Notes: a model not told the origin generated them from the letters alone. DNA of 64,000 bases from Aphanocapsa lilacina HA4352-LM1 (GCA_019359725.1 JAHHGR010000010.1:18341-82340), one strand, 5' to 3'. Counted from the stretch's first letter, positions 34,908 to 44,208 are shown. A program made the numbers and translations.

Positions 34908-35594
34908 ATGAGCTGTCCTCTGCCCGATACGTTCGAACAGGCCCTCCTGCAGGCCCAGCGCGCGGTGCGCAACGCCGTCGAAGCCGGGCGTACCCGCCTG
35001 CAAGTCGAAATCCAGACCGGCCGCAAGTCGGCCACGGCGATTACCCGACCTCTGCTCGATGTCCTGCCCCAGCCGGTTTTGGCCGTCTCGGGCACGGGGA
35101 TCGCCGATTATGCCTATACGCTCTGGGGAGAGACCCTCTACAAATTGCTCAATATCAGCGAGCGCGAATTTATCGGCAACAGTTGGCGGTCGCTGGTGCT
35201 GATGGACGCCAGTTCGATCGACGTCGACGAAGTGCAGATCTACGCCGAGCGGGCCAGGACCGGGGACAAAGTGCTGCTGATGGTCAACAACTGGCCCGAG
35301 GGTCCGGGTCTCACCGGCGTCGGCCGGGGCAAAGAATCGCTGCGCACCGCCTTTCGCAGCACCGTCGAGGTGGCCTATTTTCTGCAGGCCTTTCGCTATC
35401 GGCCGGTGGTGCTGTTTCGCCGCTTCCCGGATTCCTGGCAACTCTGGGAGCGCAAGCAGGATGGGTTTACCCTCGTGCGCGAATCGCAGACGATTTTTAG
35501 TCCCAACGAACTGGCTGCCTTCAACGAGCGAATGGGTCCGCTGCTGGCGGTGGAGCGCTTTTTTAAGGGACCGCGCTTTTTTGATAGTTGGTGA
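34908..35594 (+). CDS. DUF1995 family protein
   Basis: About 228 residues beginning MSCPLPDTFEQALLQAQRAVRNAVEAGRTRLQVEIQ, the typical DUF1995 opening. It continues with GIADYAYTLWGE, VLLMVNNWPEGP and ALRPVVLFRRFPDSWQLWE-like text near the end. The plant homologue LPA3 is involved in photosystem II assembly. A role here is inferred. An ATG at 34881 would add nine residues; I prefer 34908. The stop codon overlaps the GTG start of miaA, indicating translational coupling. Confidence 0.85.
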   Translation: MSCPLPDTFEQALLQAQRAVRNAVEAGRTRLQVEIQTGRKSATAITRPLLDVLPQPVLAVSGTGIADYAYTLWGETLYKLLNISEREFIGNSWRSLVLMDASSIDVDEVQIYAERARTGDKVLLMVNNWPEGPGLTGVGRGKESLRTAFRSTVEVAYFLQAFRYRPVVLFRRFPDSWQLWERKQDGFTLVRESQTIFSPNELAAFNERMGPLLAVERFFKGPRFFDSW

Positions 35595-36499
35595 AAAAAG
35601 TCATCGTCGTCTGCGGCCCCACCGCCGCCGGCAAAAGCCATCTGGGAATGCATCTGGCCCAGCACCTCGGGGTCCCGCTGCTGAGCGCCGATTCCCGGCA
35701 AGTCTACCGCGAATTTGATATCGGCACCGCCAAGCCGAACCGCGAAGAGCAGGGTCGCGTCGAACACCGCCTTATCGATGTTGCCTGGCCCACGGAGACA
35801 TTTAACGTGGCGCGCTACCGGGAACTGGCCGGTGGGGAGATAGACCGGCTTGCCCGGCAGGGCAAACCCGCTCTGCTGGTAGGAGGTAGCGGCCTGTATC
35901 TGCGCGCGGTGGCAGGAGGGCTCGAACCGCCCGCCGTTCCCCCCAACCCGGCCCTGCGCGCCCAGCTGGCTGCCGAGCCTTTGGAGGCCCTTTACGAGCA
36001 GTTGCAAAAGCTCGACCCCGAATCCGCCGAACGCATTCACCCCCACGATCGGGTGCGCATCGAGCGCGCCCTCGAAGTGTCGCTCATCACAGCAAAACCC
36101 TTCAGCGCCCAGCGCCGCCGGGGGACGCGCGACTTTCCCTATCTGGCTTTGGGGGTGGGCAGCGACCGCGAAGCGCTCGGGCGACGCATTGAGCGGCGCA
36201 CCGCAGAGATGATCGCTTCCGGCTGGCTTGCGGAAGTTGAGCACCTACGCACCAAATACGGCCCCCATTTGCCCCTGTTGGGCACCCTGGGCTACGCCGA
36301 ACTGGGCGCCCATCTGGAGGGACGTTGGGACCTGGCCGAAGCCGTCCGGCAAATCGTCGTCCACACCCGCCAGTTCGCCAAGCGCCAGATGACCTGGTTT
36401 CGCGCTGAACCCGACATTTTCTGGCTCGATGAAGCGGCAGGCGGACGGGCACTTGAACAACAGAGCGTCGAAAGGGCTGAGCGCTTTCTTGCCGATTAA
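35591..36499 (+). CDS. miaA: tRNA dimethylallyltransferase
   Basis: A 302-residue enzyme adding the dimethylallyl group to A37 of tRNAs that read UNN codons. It has the P-loop GPTAAGKSH (about residues 8-16), SADSRQVYREFDIGTAKP, HRLIDV, LLVGGSGLYLRAV and RQFAKRQMTWFR near the C-terminus. The start is GTG at 35591, overlapping the preceding TGA (GTGA), which implies coupling. TTG at 35588 is an alternative. Confidence 0.97.
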   Translation: MKKVIVVCGPTAAGKSHLGMHLAQHLGVPLLSADSRQVYREFDIGTAKPNREEQGRVEHRLIDVAWPTETFNVARYRELAGGEIDRLARQGKPALLVGGSGLYLRAVAGGLEPPAVPPNPALRAQLAAEPLEALYEQLQKLDPESAERIHPHDRVRIERALEVSLITAKPFSAQRRRGTRDFPYLALGVGSDREALGRRIERRTAEMIASGWLAEVEHLRTKYGPHLPLLGTLGYAELGAHLEGRWDLAEAVRQIVVHTRQFAKRQMTWFRAEPDIFWLDEAAGGRALEQQSVERAERFLAD

Positions 36500-37321
36500 A
36501 TTGGTTGATTCAGACTTGCCAGACCATTGGGGCTAAGGTCCTGCTGAGAAAAGCCGCTGTTTGGGGGGCCTCCCCGCACACCAGCTGTGCTCCACTGAAA
36601 TCTCGTTGGCCGTTCGCATAATCCTAGCGCAAAGAATCTGCATCGTGCGCGGGTCCTGGCGGCTCCCGCTGCGGGGGAGCCCACTCGCAGACCGCTGAGA
36701 GCGGCAGGATTCCTTCAATGCCCTCGTATGCACCAGATCGCACTTTTCCCTGGAGAAGACGTACACCGGCTCCAGGTTGCAACGTGGAAAGCATCTCCGG
36801 GGCGTTCTCCCGCAGCCAGGATTCAACCCCACAACCGTTGCATCTCAAGCTCCTTCAAGAACTATAAACTCGTTCATTACACAGCCATCCAAGCGCTATT
36901 CTTCCCTAATCTTCAGACGATTGCGGTAGCCAGTTTTTCAACCCTTTCTGAGGGTACTTTTCTACAAACTTCACATCAGCGCTATGGGCAAGTCGAAATG
37001 GCAACACTGATTGTAGGTCGCCTCACATCCCGAAGAGATCATTTCCGCAAATGATCTGAGAATCGCACACGGTACCGCAAGCTTTTTGGCCGTTCGCGTC
37101 CGTACTTTTCGCAATTCTCGGCGACCGCCTGCTGCGCATCGGCATCAGCACATTCTCAACCACCTTCCACATTCTCCAAGCCGTCGGCAGCCATAATCCC
37201 TGCCTATGCGGTTGTCTTGAACCCGATCGTTTGGCGCCGAAGCCTTCCCTGGGAAAGAGGTCGGCAGGTACAACGAAGGTCACCATGAAAGTAAATAGAT
37301 GTCTGCGACCTGGAGGCAAAA
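36500..37321. other. 822-bp region without a supported gene
   Basis: Between miaA and the DUF4142 gene no reading frame has a plausible start plus coding character. The best candidates are a minus-strand TTG-initiated frame at 36624-36848 (MRCNGCGVESWL...) and a minus-strand frame at 37023-37349; both lack homology and good starts. The base composition looks more AT-rich than the flanking genes by eye, consistent with decayed sequence. Confidence 0.6.
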
Positions 37322-37912
37322 ATGCAGCCATTCCTGACCAGGACTGCACTCACCATCGCTCTTGCAGCTGCGATCACACCGGGTTGGCCTGCGGGTGCCC
37401 AGGTGGAGCGAACGATTATCCAGCGCACCGAGACCACCACGATCAACCCGGTTCATTCACAGATGGACACCGGACTGCTTGTTTCAATGGCAGAATTTGG
37501 CGTGCGCGAGCTTGCCCTGGCGGAAGTGGCCCTCAGGCGCTCCAAAAACTCGACCGTCCGGCAGTACGCAAGCGAAGTCATCGCCTCTCACGAGCGCAAC
37601 GACAAAGAACTGCAGCTGCTTGCGGCTGAGAAAAACCTGACCGTACCTTCGACCCGCAAAGATCTTTCGACCCGCTCCGCCGGCAAGCTGCGCTCGCTGC
37701 TCGAGCGCATGAGCGTCTGGTCGGGAGAGCGCTTCGACCGAGAATACCTGAACCTCGCCTATTCCAACCAGACGGAAGGGTTGCGCGAATACCGTGCTGC
37801 CGCCGAACAGGCCGCCGCCGCCGATATTCGCGCTTACGCCGAGCGCAATCTGGAGGCGCTCGAAAATCAACAGGCTATCGCCGGAGCCCTTGCCAGGCGC
37901 CTGGCTAGCTAA
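37322..37912 (+). CDS. DUF4142 (ferritin-like) secreted protein
   Basis: A 196-residue protein with a signal peptide (about residues 1-26, ALTIALAAAITPGWPAGAQ). A four-helix DUF4142 domain follows: AEFGVRELALAEVALRRSKNSTVRQYASEVIASHERNDKELQLLA, FDREYLNLAYSNQTEGLREYRAAAEQAAAADIRAYAERNL. The family is ferritin-like in fold and found in the envelope; function is not established. TGGAGG lies 6 bp upstream of the ATG. Confidence 0.88.
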   Translation: MQPFLTRTALTIALAAAITPGWPAGAQVERTIIQRTETTTINPVHSQMDTGLLVSMAEFGVRELALAEVALRRSKNSTVRQYASEVIASHERNDKELQLLAAEKNLTVPSTRKDLSTRSAGKLRSLLERMSVWSGERFDREYLNLAYSNQTEGLREYRAAAEQAAAADIRAYAERNLEALENQQAIAGALARRLAS

Positions 37913-38055
37913 ATCACGTTTGAGCGGGTCGTGCCCCCAGTTCATCAACGAATACGCCGGCGGCTGTGCTCGATGTCGCTTTTGGGCTTCTGGACACTTT
38001 GCCGACATGTTTACCACCTGTTGGAAGCCGGCAATGACGCTTTTTTGCTCGGTAG

Positions 38056-38283
38056 TCATGCTCTGGGTTTCTCGCTGATTTTCTTCAGGGCTTCCGGTTT
38101 GTGGGCAGCTTCTTCACCGCTTTTATCGCTTACCACTAGAAACTGAGGATTGTCTGTGGAAGCGGCCACTTTGTGACCTTTAATCTCGATGGGCTCGGTT
38201 AATTTTTTTTGGATTTCTCCAGTGGATTTTCCGCCGGATCTATGCCACTCCACGCGATCGCCCACTTTCAATTCTTCTGCCAT
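38056..38283 (-). CDS. DUF2945 (hypervirulence-associated TUDOR-domain) protein
   Basis: A 75-residue protein: MAEELKVGDRVEWHRSGG then STGEIQKKLTEPIEIKG and NPQFLVVSDKSGEEAAHKPEAL. This is the small SH3/Tudor-like DUF2945 family. The ATG at 38283 has GGGAG about 7 bp upstream, so longer versions are unnecessary. Function unknown; the fold suggests nucleic-acid or protein binding. Confidence 0.88.
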   Translation of the reverse strand: MAEELKVGDRVEWHRSGGKSTGEIQKKLTEPIEIKGHKVAASTDNPQFLVVSDKSGEEAAHKPEALKKISEKPRA

Positions 38284-38446
38284 TTGTGGCTCCCTATTCC
38301 TGCTATGAATCGTCGCCGACGGGCGGCAGGGAAGCTTACTCCCTTGGGGGGAGATCCGCCGTATCCCAGGTCGGTTATCCGACGGCAGGAAAGCTGGATA
38401 ACCACGATTTTCCACCTGCCGAAGCCCGCTTGAGAGGAAGCTATAG

Positions 38447-38992
38447 CTATCGGATTTCCCAGCGATCCAAAAATTTCAATCCCTGTTCGAGCTTTGGGCC
38501 GAAGCGCTCCGACAGTACCGTCCACGAGGAAGGTCGGGTCTGGTACTCATCGAGCAGGTGGATGTCATTCTGCCGGATCCAGAGTACTTTTCCCTGTCCG
38601 GGGGTGCGGGCAAGGTGGGTGCGTACCCGCGCCAGAGAGCAGGGTAGTTCGTGCAGGATAACCAGGTCGAACCGCTTCTTTACAAGCAATCGTTCCAGAT
38701 TGAACAAACCGGCTGCGACGCTTTCAACTTTGACAAGGTGCGACACCGGATGCAAAACCGCCGCCGCTCCCAGCCGGGCGGGCAAAGAATCGATGTATGG
38801 CGAACCTTCGATGAGCGCACACCGACAATCCTGCCGGGCAAATTCGTCGAATAATCGGCGCAGGCGGCGCACGGTTTCTATCGATTGGGAGCGCACGACC
38901 GCTCGGCGAGATTTACGGGGAACGACCGGTGTATCGGCTATGGTTGGCAGCGGCCTGGAAGCCGCCCATCGAGTTTGTTGTGTAGATACCAT
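38447..38992 (-). CDS. protein of unknown function
   Basis: About 181 residues if started at the ATG at 38992 (MVSTQQTRWAASRPL), or 209 from a GTG at 39076. The C-terminal 150 residues look protein-like: ETVRRLRRLFDEFARQDCRCALIEGSPYIDSLPARLGAAAVLHPVSHLV, LERLLVKKRFDLVILHELPCSLARVRTHLARTPGQGKVLWIRQND. The alternating beta/alpha pattern resembles a Rossmann-type fold, without a recognisable motif. Neither start has a good Shine-Dalgarno, so the 5' end and even coding status of the N-terminus are uncertain. Confidence 0.5.
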   Translation of the reverse strand: MVSTQQTRWAASRPLPTIADTPVVPRKSRRAVVRSQSIETVRRLRRLFDEFARQDCRCALIEGSPYIDSLPARLGAAAVLHPVSHLVKVESVAAGLFNLERLLVKKRFDLVILHELPCSLARVRTHLARTPGQGKVLWIRQNDIHLLDEYQTRPSSWTVLSERFGPKLEQGLKFLDRWEIR

Positions 38993-39219
38993 GGCTTCGA
39001 ATGTCACGCGCTTGGCTGGTGTGCTGTCGATTGGCACAGTGGCGCTGCGGTTCAAGGCGTCGCCTGCAAGCTGCACCCATCGACAGGCTCTTCTTCTTCA
39101 AAATGGACACAGCGCGCGCGGGCTCCCCCATTCATTGGGAGTTTTTGCAATCTCTTTCTGCGGTGGTACGCCCCCAGAATCAGTCGCTGCGGCTATCGGC
39201 CGTCCGCACGGTTGACCGT

Positions 39220-40824
39220 CTACCTGGGCCAGAGCCCCAGGCCGTTGTGGACGGCGCGCTCGAAAGCCCCCTGCGGGCGATCGCGCAGGCGGCCCCCCAG
39301 ATAGAATGCGCTCGAACCGCCGCCGTCCAGATTTAGCGCGTCGCTGATCTGGAACTGTTGCACGAGCAAACTGCTCCACGCTTCGAGCGACAGACCGGCC
39401 GCCCAACCGTTGCGCACAGCGACGGCCAGCATGCCCAGCGAGCCGCGCCGGGCAATGGCTGTGCGAGCGACGCCGGGGGCGCGCACATCCGGCCGGAAGC
39501 GTTCTCCTTGCGCGTCGAGGACGAGTTTGCCGTTTTGGACCAGAAGCGGTCCCGCTCCCAGAAGCGAACCGGATCCGGGCGCTTGAATGTCCAGGACAAC
39601 CGGCGTTGCGGCGGCCACAGCCCGCAGCGCCGTGCGCAAAGGCTCGGAGCGGGCCACCAGCACCAAACCGTCCGGGATCAGCGAGACGACTTGATCGGCC
39701 ACCGGTTCGACGACACTTTCGATGCGACCAGCACGGGCAATTGCCACCGTTTCACCGGCGCGGGCCAGGTAGGGCGATTCCCAGTCGGGAGTGAACACCG
39801 AGACACCCGTACCCGCCACCGTGCCGTTCAGTGCCCCAACCTGAACAGTCCGATCGCCCAAGCGGACCGCAGCAGACCAGTTGAGGCGATCAAAATCCAT
39901 CCGGTCATCCTGCCAACTTACCGCTCCACGGGGCGGCAATCCCGCCACAGCGCCGGTCCACCATTGCCCGTCGCTTCGCAGCGCTCCGAGCGCTGCGCGA
40001 GTGTTGCGGTTAAAGAAGCCGCCGTTGACCGCTCCCCAGGCACCCCGGCTGTTTGCCAGGGCGCTTAAGGGAGCCAAATCGTTAAGGGAGAGAGACCGCA
40101 GTAGACCGAGGCGCACGCGGGCCGGCTCGAATTCGAGCAGGTGCAATTGCTGAGAGAGCCCCTCCCAGACCTGCCGCACCTCGCGGTAGACCAGGCCCGC
40201 ACCCCAGGTGCGAGCGCGCTCGAAGCGGTCTGTAGTCCGCCAGTCGAGCACGATGCGCTCAGGTGCGCCGAGGGTGGTGAGCACCGGATAGGCGTTCGGC
40301 GGCCCGATAGTGGCGATCACAGTTTGTTCGGATTGCGCCGTCACCTGCACGCCATCCGGAGGAGCCGTCTGCGCCGGCGCTGCCTGCACGACCAGCCGCA
40401 GCCCCGTCTCGGCGGGGGTCGCTTCGTAAAATGCCGGCCTGTCCAGTTCGATGACCAGCCGCTCGCCCTCAGCAGAGCGGGAGGCGCGCACGGCGACGAT
40501 CCGCGCCGGGGGCAAAAGCCACTGCACCTGGGAAGTACCGATGAAGCGCGGCGTGGCCCCGGTAAGTTGCTTGAGTTGTGTGGTATCGACTGTGCGCACC
40601 GGGCCGCCTTCGACGCTCAAATCGAGGCGGCTGCCAAAAAAGCGAGCCGGTTGTATCCCCGGCTGGGGCGCATCGAGCAGCTCAATGCCCAGCCGCTGCT
40701 CGATGTCAAATTCATCTAGCCTGCCGCCAACACTCAAGTCCAGCGTCGGCGCCGCCATCCCCGCCGATCCCCCACCCAGGGCAAGCAGGCAGCAGCACCA
40801 GGCCAGCCGGAGGCGCCAACCCAT
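39220..40824 (-). CDS. secreted AMIN-domain/phosphodiester glycosidase protein
   Basis: A 534-residue protein with a signal peptide (about residues 1-24). An AMIN-like domain (about 90-215: SRSAEGERLVIELDRPAFYEA, ERIVLDWRTT) would bind peptidoglycan or polysaccharide. A C-terminal NAGPA-type phosphodiester glycosidase domain (about 225-534) shows GAWGAVNGGFFNRNTRAALG, TPVVLDIQAPGSGSLLGAGPLLVQNGK, TAIARRG and the active-site-like ALNLDGGGSSAFYLGG. The stop of the preceding DUF3007 gene abuts its ATG. A role in cell-wall or exopolysaccharide maturation is likely from the domains and location. Confidence 0.88.
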   Translation of the reverse strand: MGWRLRLAWCCCLLALGGGSAGMAAPTLDLSVGGRLDEFDIEQRLGIELLDAPQPGIQPARFFGSRLDLSVEGGPVRTVDTTQLKQLTGATPRFIGTSQVQWLLPPARIVAVRASRSAEGERLVIELDRPAFYEATPAETGLRLVVQAAPAQTAPPDGVQVTAQSEQTVIATIGPPNAYPVLTTLGAPERIVLDWRTTDRFERARTWGAGLVYREVRQVWEGLSQQLHLLEFEPARVRLGLLRSLSLNDLAPLSALANSRGAWGAVNGGFFNRNTRAALGALRSDGQWWTGAVAGLPPRGAVSWQDDRMDFDRLNWSAAVRLGDRTVQVGALNGTVAGTGVSVFTPDWESPYLARAGETVAIARAGRIESVVEPVADQVVSLIPDGLVLVARSEPLRTALRAVAAATPVVLDIQAPGSGSLLGAGPLLVQNGKLVLDAQGERFRPDVRAPGVARTAIARRGSLGMLAVAVRNGWAAGLSLEAWSSLLVQQFQISDALNLDGGGSSAFYLGGRLRDRPQGAFERAVHNGLGLWPR

Positions 40825-41115
40825 CTAGCGCCCGGATTTGGGCGGTTCACCCTGCGCCTTGGACTGCTGCTCCTCGCGGCGCTTCTGGAGGACGGCTTCT
40901 TTGTAGTCGCGCATCTGGGTGTTGAAGGTCATCTTGCGGCCGACGACCCGAAAAATGTAGGAGCCGACCCAGAGGACCAGACCTACCACCAACAATAGTT
41001 GCGACCACAGCTCAGCATCGATGCGCGAGAGCCCGAATAGACCCAAAAGCACGTACAGCAGGCCACCTGCCGCGAGCACCCCCAGGCCGATGTAGACAGC
41101 GTCGATGCGGCGCAT
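40825..41115 (-). CDS. DUF3007 membrane protein
   Basis: A 96-residue protein with two transmembrane helices (about residues 6-25 and 35-55). The opening MRRIDAVYIGLGVLAAGGLLYVLLG and the sequence VGRKMTFNTQMRDYKEAVLQKRREE match the cyanobacterial/plastid DUF3007 family, whose gene often sits next to ndhL. Here it lies between a CpsB-type phosphatase and a glycosidase gene on the same strand. Function unknown. Confidence 0.9.
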   Translation of the reverse strand: MRRIDAVYIGLGVLAAGGLLYVLLGLFGLSRIDAELWSQLLLVVGLVLWVGSYIFRVVGRKMTFNTQMRDYKEAVLQKRREEQQSKAQGEPPKSGR

Positions 41116-41121
41116 GGCGAA

Positions 41122-41922
41122 CTAGGCCCTCGCAAATAGCCGCGACCAGAAGCCGCCGCTTTTTTTCTTAGCGGGCTCGCTCGACTCGCGATCATAAATC
41201 GGGGCGGGAATTTCCTTCGATTCGAGCACCCACTGGGGATTGCGCTCCATCACTTCCCAGGCGCGGTCGGGGCCGATGAGCGATTCGACTAGCGGGCGAT
41301 TTTGCAGCGGGAAGAAGGCCGGTCCCTCCGGATGATGGGCGTCGGAGGCGACTATCTGGATAAGGCCGCGTTGCAGAAAGTCGTGGGAAGCCTTTTGGGC
41401 GGAAGGGCCGTAGGCGCCATGCATGCTGCCGGCGCTCATCACCGCCCGCACACCGGTGCGGATGATTTCTTCGAGGCGCTCAGGATGGTGGCGCAGGGTG
41501 CGGTTGCGCTCCGGATGAGCAAGAATCGGCAGGATGCCCTTGGCCTGCAGCGAAAAGAGCAACTGCTCCATGTAGAACGGGCAATCCTGCTGAGGGAGAT
41601 CGACCAACAAATAGGATCCACCCGCCAGAGTCTGCAGTTCGCCCCGCTCGTAGCGCTCGCGCAGATCGCCTTCGGGATAGGCTTCCTGGCCAGGCAAAAG
41701 CTGAATGTCGATACCCTCGCGCTCGTAGACCGCCTGTAGCTCCCGCACGTAGGACTGGATTTGCTCGGCGGTGTTCTCGTAGGTGCCCGGCATATGGTGC
41801 GGGGTGATCGTCGCTGTGCGGATGCCCCCTTCGTAAGCTTTGCGGGCCAGGGCCAAAGCGACGTCCCAATCTTTGGGGCCGTCGTCGATCCCAGGAAAAA
41901 GGTGCACGTGCAGATCAATCAC
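41122..41922 (-). CDS. CpsB/CapC-type PHP tyrosine-protein phosphatase
   Basis: A 266-residue PHP-superfamily metallophosphatase from a GTG at 41922 with AGGAGG about 7 bp upstream. Metal-binding landmarks are VIDLHVHLFPGIDDGP (N-terminal HxH), ATITPHHMPGTYENT, LLPGQEAYPEGDL, LPILAHPERN and IVASDAHHPEGP. In exopolysaccharide loci this phosphatase dephosphorylates a BY-kinase (CpsD/Wzc) that controls chain length. No such kinase is in the window. The start overlaps the TPR gene stop (GTGA), showing coupling. The C-terminal tail (residues 245-266) is basic and lysine-rich. Confidence 0.9.
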   Translation of the reverse strand: MIDLHVHLFPGIDDGPKDWDVALALARKAYEGGIRTATITPHHMPGTYENTAEQIQSYVRELQAVYEREGIDIQLLPGQEAYPEGDLRERYERGELQTLAGGSYLLVDLPQQDCPFYMEQLLFSLQAKGILPILAHPERNRTLRHHPERLEEIIRTGVRAVMSAGSMHGAYGPSAQKASHDFLQRGLIQIVASDAHHPEGPAFFPLQNRPLVESLIGPDRAWEVMERNPQWVLESKEIPAPIYDRESSEPAKKKSGGFWSRLFARA

Positions 41923-43151
41923 CTGGATGCCTCCTGTAGTTTCTGCAAATCCGCCTGCACTTGGGTGATGAGTGCGGACGGAACCTGCGCCGCTTCGAGC
42001 GCCAATTTGAGCTGGTCGGCTGCGGCCCCCCACTTACCCAGCCTGCCCAGGGCCATCGCCAGATTCCGACGCGCTTCCCAGTAACCAGGTTCAAGGGTAA
42101 GCGCCTGCTGGAACTGGGGTACAGACTCCTGGACGCGCTCGCTCTCCAGGTACAGCACACCGAGATTGTTATAAATCTGCGGCAGCCGGCTTTCAATGCC
42201 CAGGGCGCGCTGGTAAGCCTGCTCGGCCTCATTCATCTTACCTTGCACTCTGAGGACCACCCCCAGGTTGCTCCAGGCTTCGGCGTAGCTGGGGGCGAGG
42301 GTGACGGCGCGACCCAGGGCCTCGGCGGCCTGGTCGGTGAGCTTGAGTTTGCTGAGGGTCACCCCCAGATCGTTGTGGATGCGGGCGGAGGACGGGTCGA
42401 GGGCCGCCGCCTCTCTGAGCGCGGCAGCAGCAGCGTCGGTCTGCTGCTGGGCGTTGTAGAGCGTTGCCAGGAGCAGCCAGGAGCGCGCGTCCATCGCTTT
42501 GAGGCGTACCGCTGCCTCCAGTTGGGCAATCGCCGCAAAATCCTGCCCCGGTGCAGCGGCGAGAGTCTGGCCGTAGGCAAGGCGGTAGGCGCCGTTTTCA
42601 GGCTCCAGGTCCACGGCTTTTTGCCAGCTGGTGCGCGCCTGGGCCGTGCGCCCAAGTTTCTGCTGAATCTTGGCAAGCCGCTCGTAGACCGCGGCCGACT
42701 CCCCCGCCCGCTGCAGATAGGCCCGGTATTCGATGGCCGCCTCGCCGTCGCGGCCCAACCCTTCGTAGACCGTAGCCAGATTGAGGCGGTAGACCGGATT
42801 GTCGCGATCGAGCTTGAGGGCGGTGCGGATGGCCCCCAGCGCTTCCTCGTGGCGGCCGATGGCCGTGAGGGCGACCGCCAGGTTGCTGTAGGCGTCGGCG
42901 TACTTGCCATCGAGGCGCACCGCCTGGCGGTAGGCGCTGATCGCTTCGGCATTGCGGCCCTGGCGCCTGAGGCTCACCCCCAGATTGTTCCAAAGTCTGG
43001 GCTCTTTGGGTTGGTCTTTGAGGGCGGCGCGCACCTGCTCTTCGAGGGCCTTGGGGGGCGGCACCGCCGGTCCGGGGGCTGAGCGCACCATTTCGGCAGC
43101 ACCCAGCCACACACCCAGACCCAGTCCCAACCATCCCCAAAGCGCGCGCAT
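41919..43151 (-). CDS. exported TPR-repeat protein of the exopolysaccharide cluster
   Basis: A 410-residue protein with a hydrophobic N-terminus (MRALWGWLGLGLGVWLGAAEM, about residues 1-21) and about ten 34-residue TPR units (about 45-395; examples RLWNNLGVSLRRQGRNAEAISAYRQAV and QIYNNLGVLYLESERVQESVPQFQQAL). It lies between a Wza-like exporter (1-bp gap) and the CpsB-type phosphatase (4-bp overlap). A scaffold or assembly role in polysaccharide export, comparable to TPR proteins of other polymer export systems, is inferred from context. Confidence 0.85.
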   Translation of the reverse strand: MRALWGWLGLGLGVWLGAAEMVRSAPGPAVPPPKALEEQVRAALKDQPKEPRLWNNLGVSLRRQGRNAEAISAYRQAVRLDGKYADAYSNLAVALTAIGRHEEALGAIRTALKLDRDNPVYRLNLATVYEGLGRDGEAAIEYRAYLQRAGESAAVYERLAKIQQKLGRTAQARTSWQKAVDLEPENGAYRLAYGQTLAAAPGQDFAAIAQLEAAVRLKAMDARSWLLLATLYNAQQQTDAAAAALREAAALDPSSARIHNDLGVTLSKLKLTDQAAEALGRAVTLAPSYAEAWSNLGVVLRVQGKMNEAEQAYQRALGIESRLPQIYNNLGVLYLESERVQESVPQFQQALTLEPGYWEARRNLAMALGRLGKWGAAADQLKLALEAAQVPSALITQVQADLQKLQEASR

Positions 43152-43152
43152 A

Positions 43153-44208
43153 TCAGTAGCGGTAAAAGTTGCGGAAAATAAAAAACAAATTGGCCACCGT
43201 GCTGATCGGAGCGGCAAAGACATTCAGGGCATTGAGCATTTCGCCGCCGACGCTGCGGCGGACGATGACAGCGTCCTGGTCGCGCAGCTGGAGATTCTGG
43301 GCGGCGTCGCCCGCGATCGCGGCGTTGACGTTGATGGTGCGGTTGGTGACCCGCCCGTCGGGCTCCAGCGATGCGACTTCGACGGCGTCGGGGGCGGCAA
43401 AGTTGGTGAGCCCCCCGGCGGAGGCAACCGCATCGACGACGGTGGCGCGGGCGTCTAGTTCTTGGGTACCGGCTTTGTTGACTTCGCCGAAGATACGCAC
43501 CCGGATCTTGCCGGGGGCGAGGGTGGTGCGCGCCAGCAAGCGGCTGTCGATGGTGCTGCCCGGGCTCACTTTAGGCACAAAGATGGCATCGCCATCTTTG
43601 AGGAGGATATCTTCTTCTGTGCGCCCCTGCTCCAGCGTCTGCCAAAGATCGACGCGCTTTTCGACCACCTGGCCTTCGGAGGTGCGGCGCGAGACACGGA
43701 TCTGGCTCACGTCCGCCTGGTTACTCACCCCGCCCGCCGCCGCCAAAGCCGAGGTGAGCGTAGGCAGGGTGCTGGCAGTCTGGTTGGGGGTACTGCCGGT
43801 GGTCAGCAGCGACTGGATCTGCCTTGGCCCCGGCTGGAGCACCTCGCCTGAGACCGCGATGCGCAGAGGCCGAAACGCTTCGACGCGCACCGCGACGCGC
43901 GGCTTTTTGACGTAGGCCGAAAGCCGCCTTTCCAGAAGCGCGCTCAACTCCGGCACCGTCTGGTTGACGGCGGGCACCGCACCAATCAGGGGCATATTCA
44001 CTGTGCCGTCCGGGAGCACCAGTTGCACGCCGCTGAATTCTTCGGAACCGAAAACCTTGATGTTGAGCCGGTCCCCCGGCCCGAGCAAGTAGCCGTCCTG
44101 CGACGCACCCAGATCGAACACCGGCGGTGCCGCCTGCTGGGCAAAGACCGGAGCGGCCAGCACCAGTGCTGCCAGTACGCTCGCCAACCGGAACGAGGCT
44201 TTCACCAT
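43153..44208 (-). CDS. polysaccharide biosynthesis/export protein (Wza-like, SLBB domains)
   Basis: A 351-residue protein with a signal peptide (about residues 1-24, SVLAALVLAAPVFAQ). A Poly_export domain (GYLLGPGDRLNIKVFGSEEF...VLPDGTVNMPLIGAVPAVNQT) is followed by two SLBB segments (FRPLRIAVSGEVLQPGPRQ and KIRVRIFGEVNKAGTQELDARATVVDAVASAGG). The C-terminal helix (NVFAAPISTVANLFFIFRNFYRY) could cross the outer membrane as in Wza. No N-terminal lipobox Cys is visible. It is the first gene of a likely five-gene operon, after a 238-bp gap that probably holds the promoter. Confidence 0.92.
   Translation of the reverse strand: MVKASFRLASVLAALVLAAPVFAQQAAPPVFDLGASQDGYLLGPGDRLNIKVFGSEEFSGVQLVLPDGTVNMPLIGAVPAVNQTVPELSALLERRLSAYVKKPRVAVRVEAFRPLRIAVSGEVLQPGPRQIQSLLTTGSTPNQTASTLPTLTSALAAAGGVSNQADVSQIRVSRRTSEGQVVEKRVDLWQTLEQGRTEEDILLKDGDAIFVPKVSPGSTIDSRLLARTTLAPGKIRVRIFGEVNKAGTQELDARATVVDAVASAGGLTNFAAPDAVEVASLEPDGRVTNRTINVNAAIAGDAAQNLQLRDQDAVIVRRSVGGEMLNALNVFAAPISTVANLFFIFRNFYRY

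Noticed and set aside
36624..36848. A 74-codon minus-strand frame with CNGCG near its start and AAGGAG upstream.
   Set aside because: It would start with TTG only 1 nt after the Shine-Dalgarno, and the nearby ATG is out of frame; no homology recognised.
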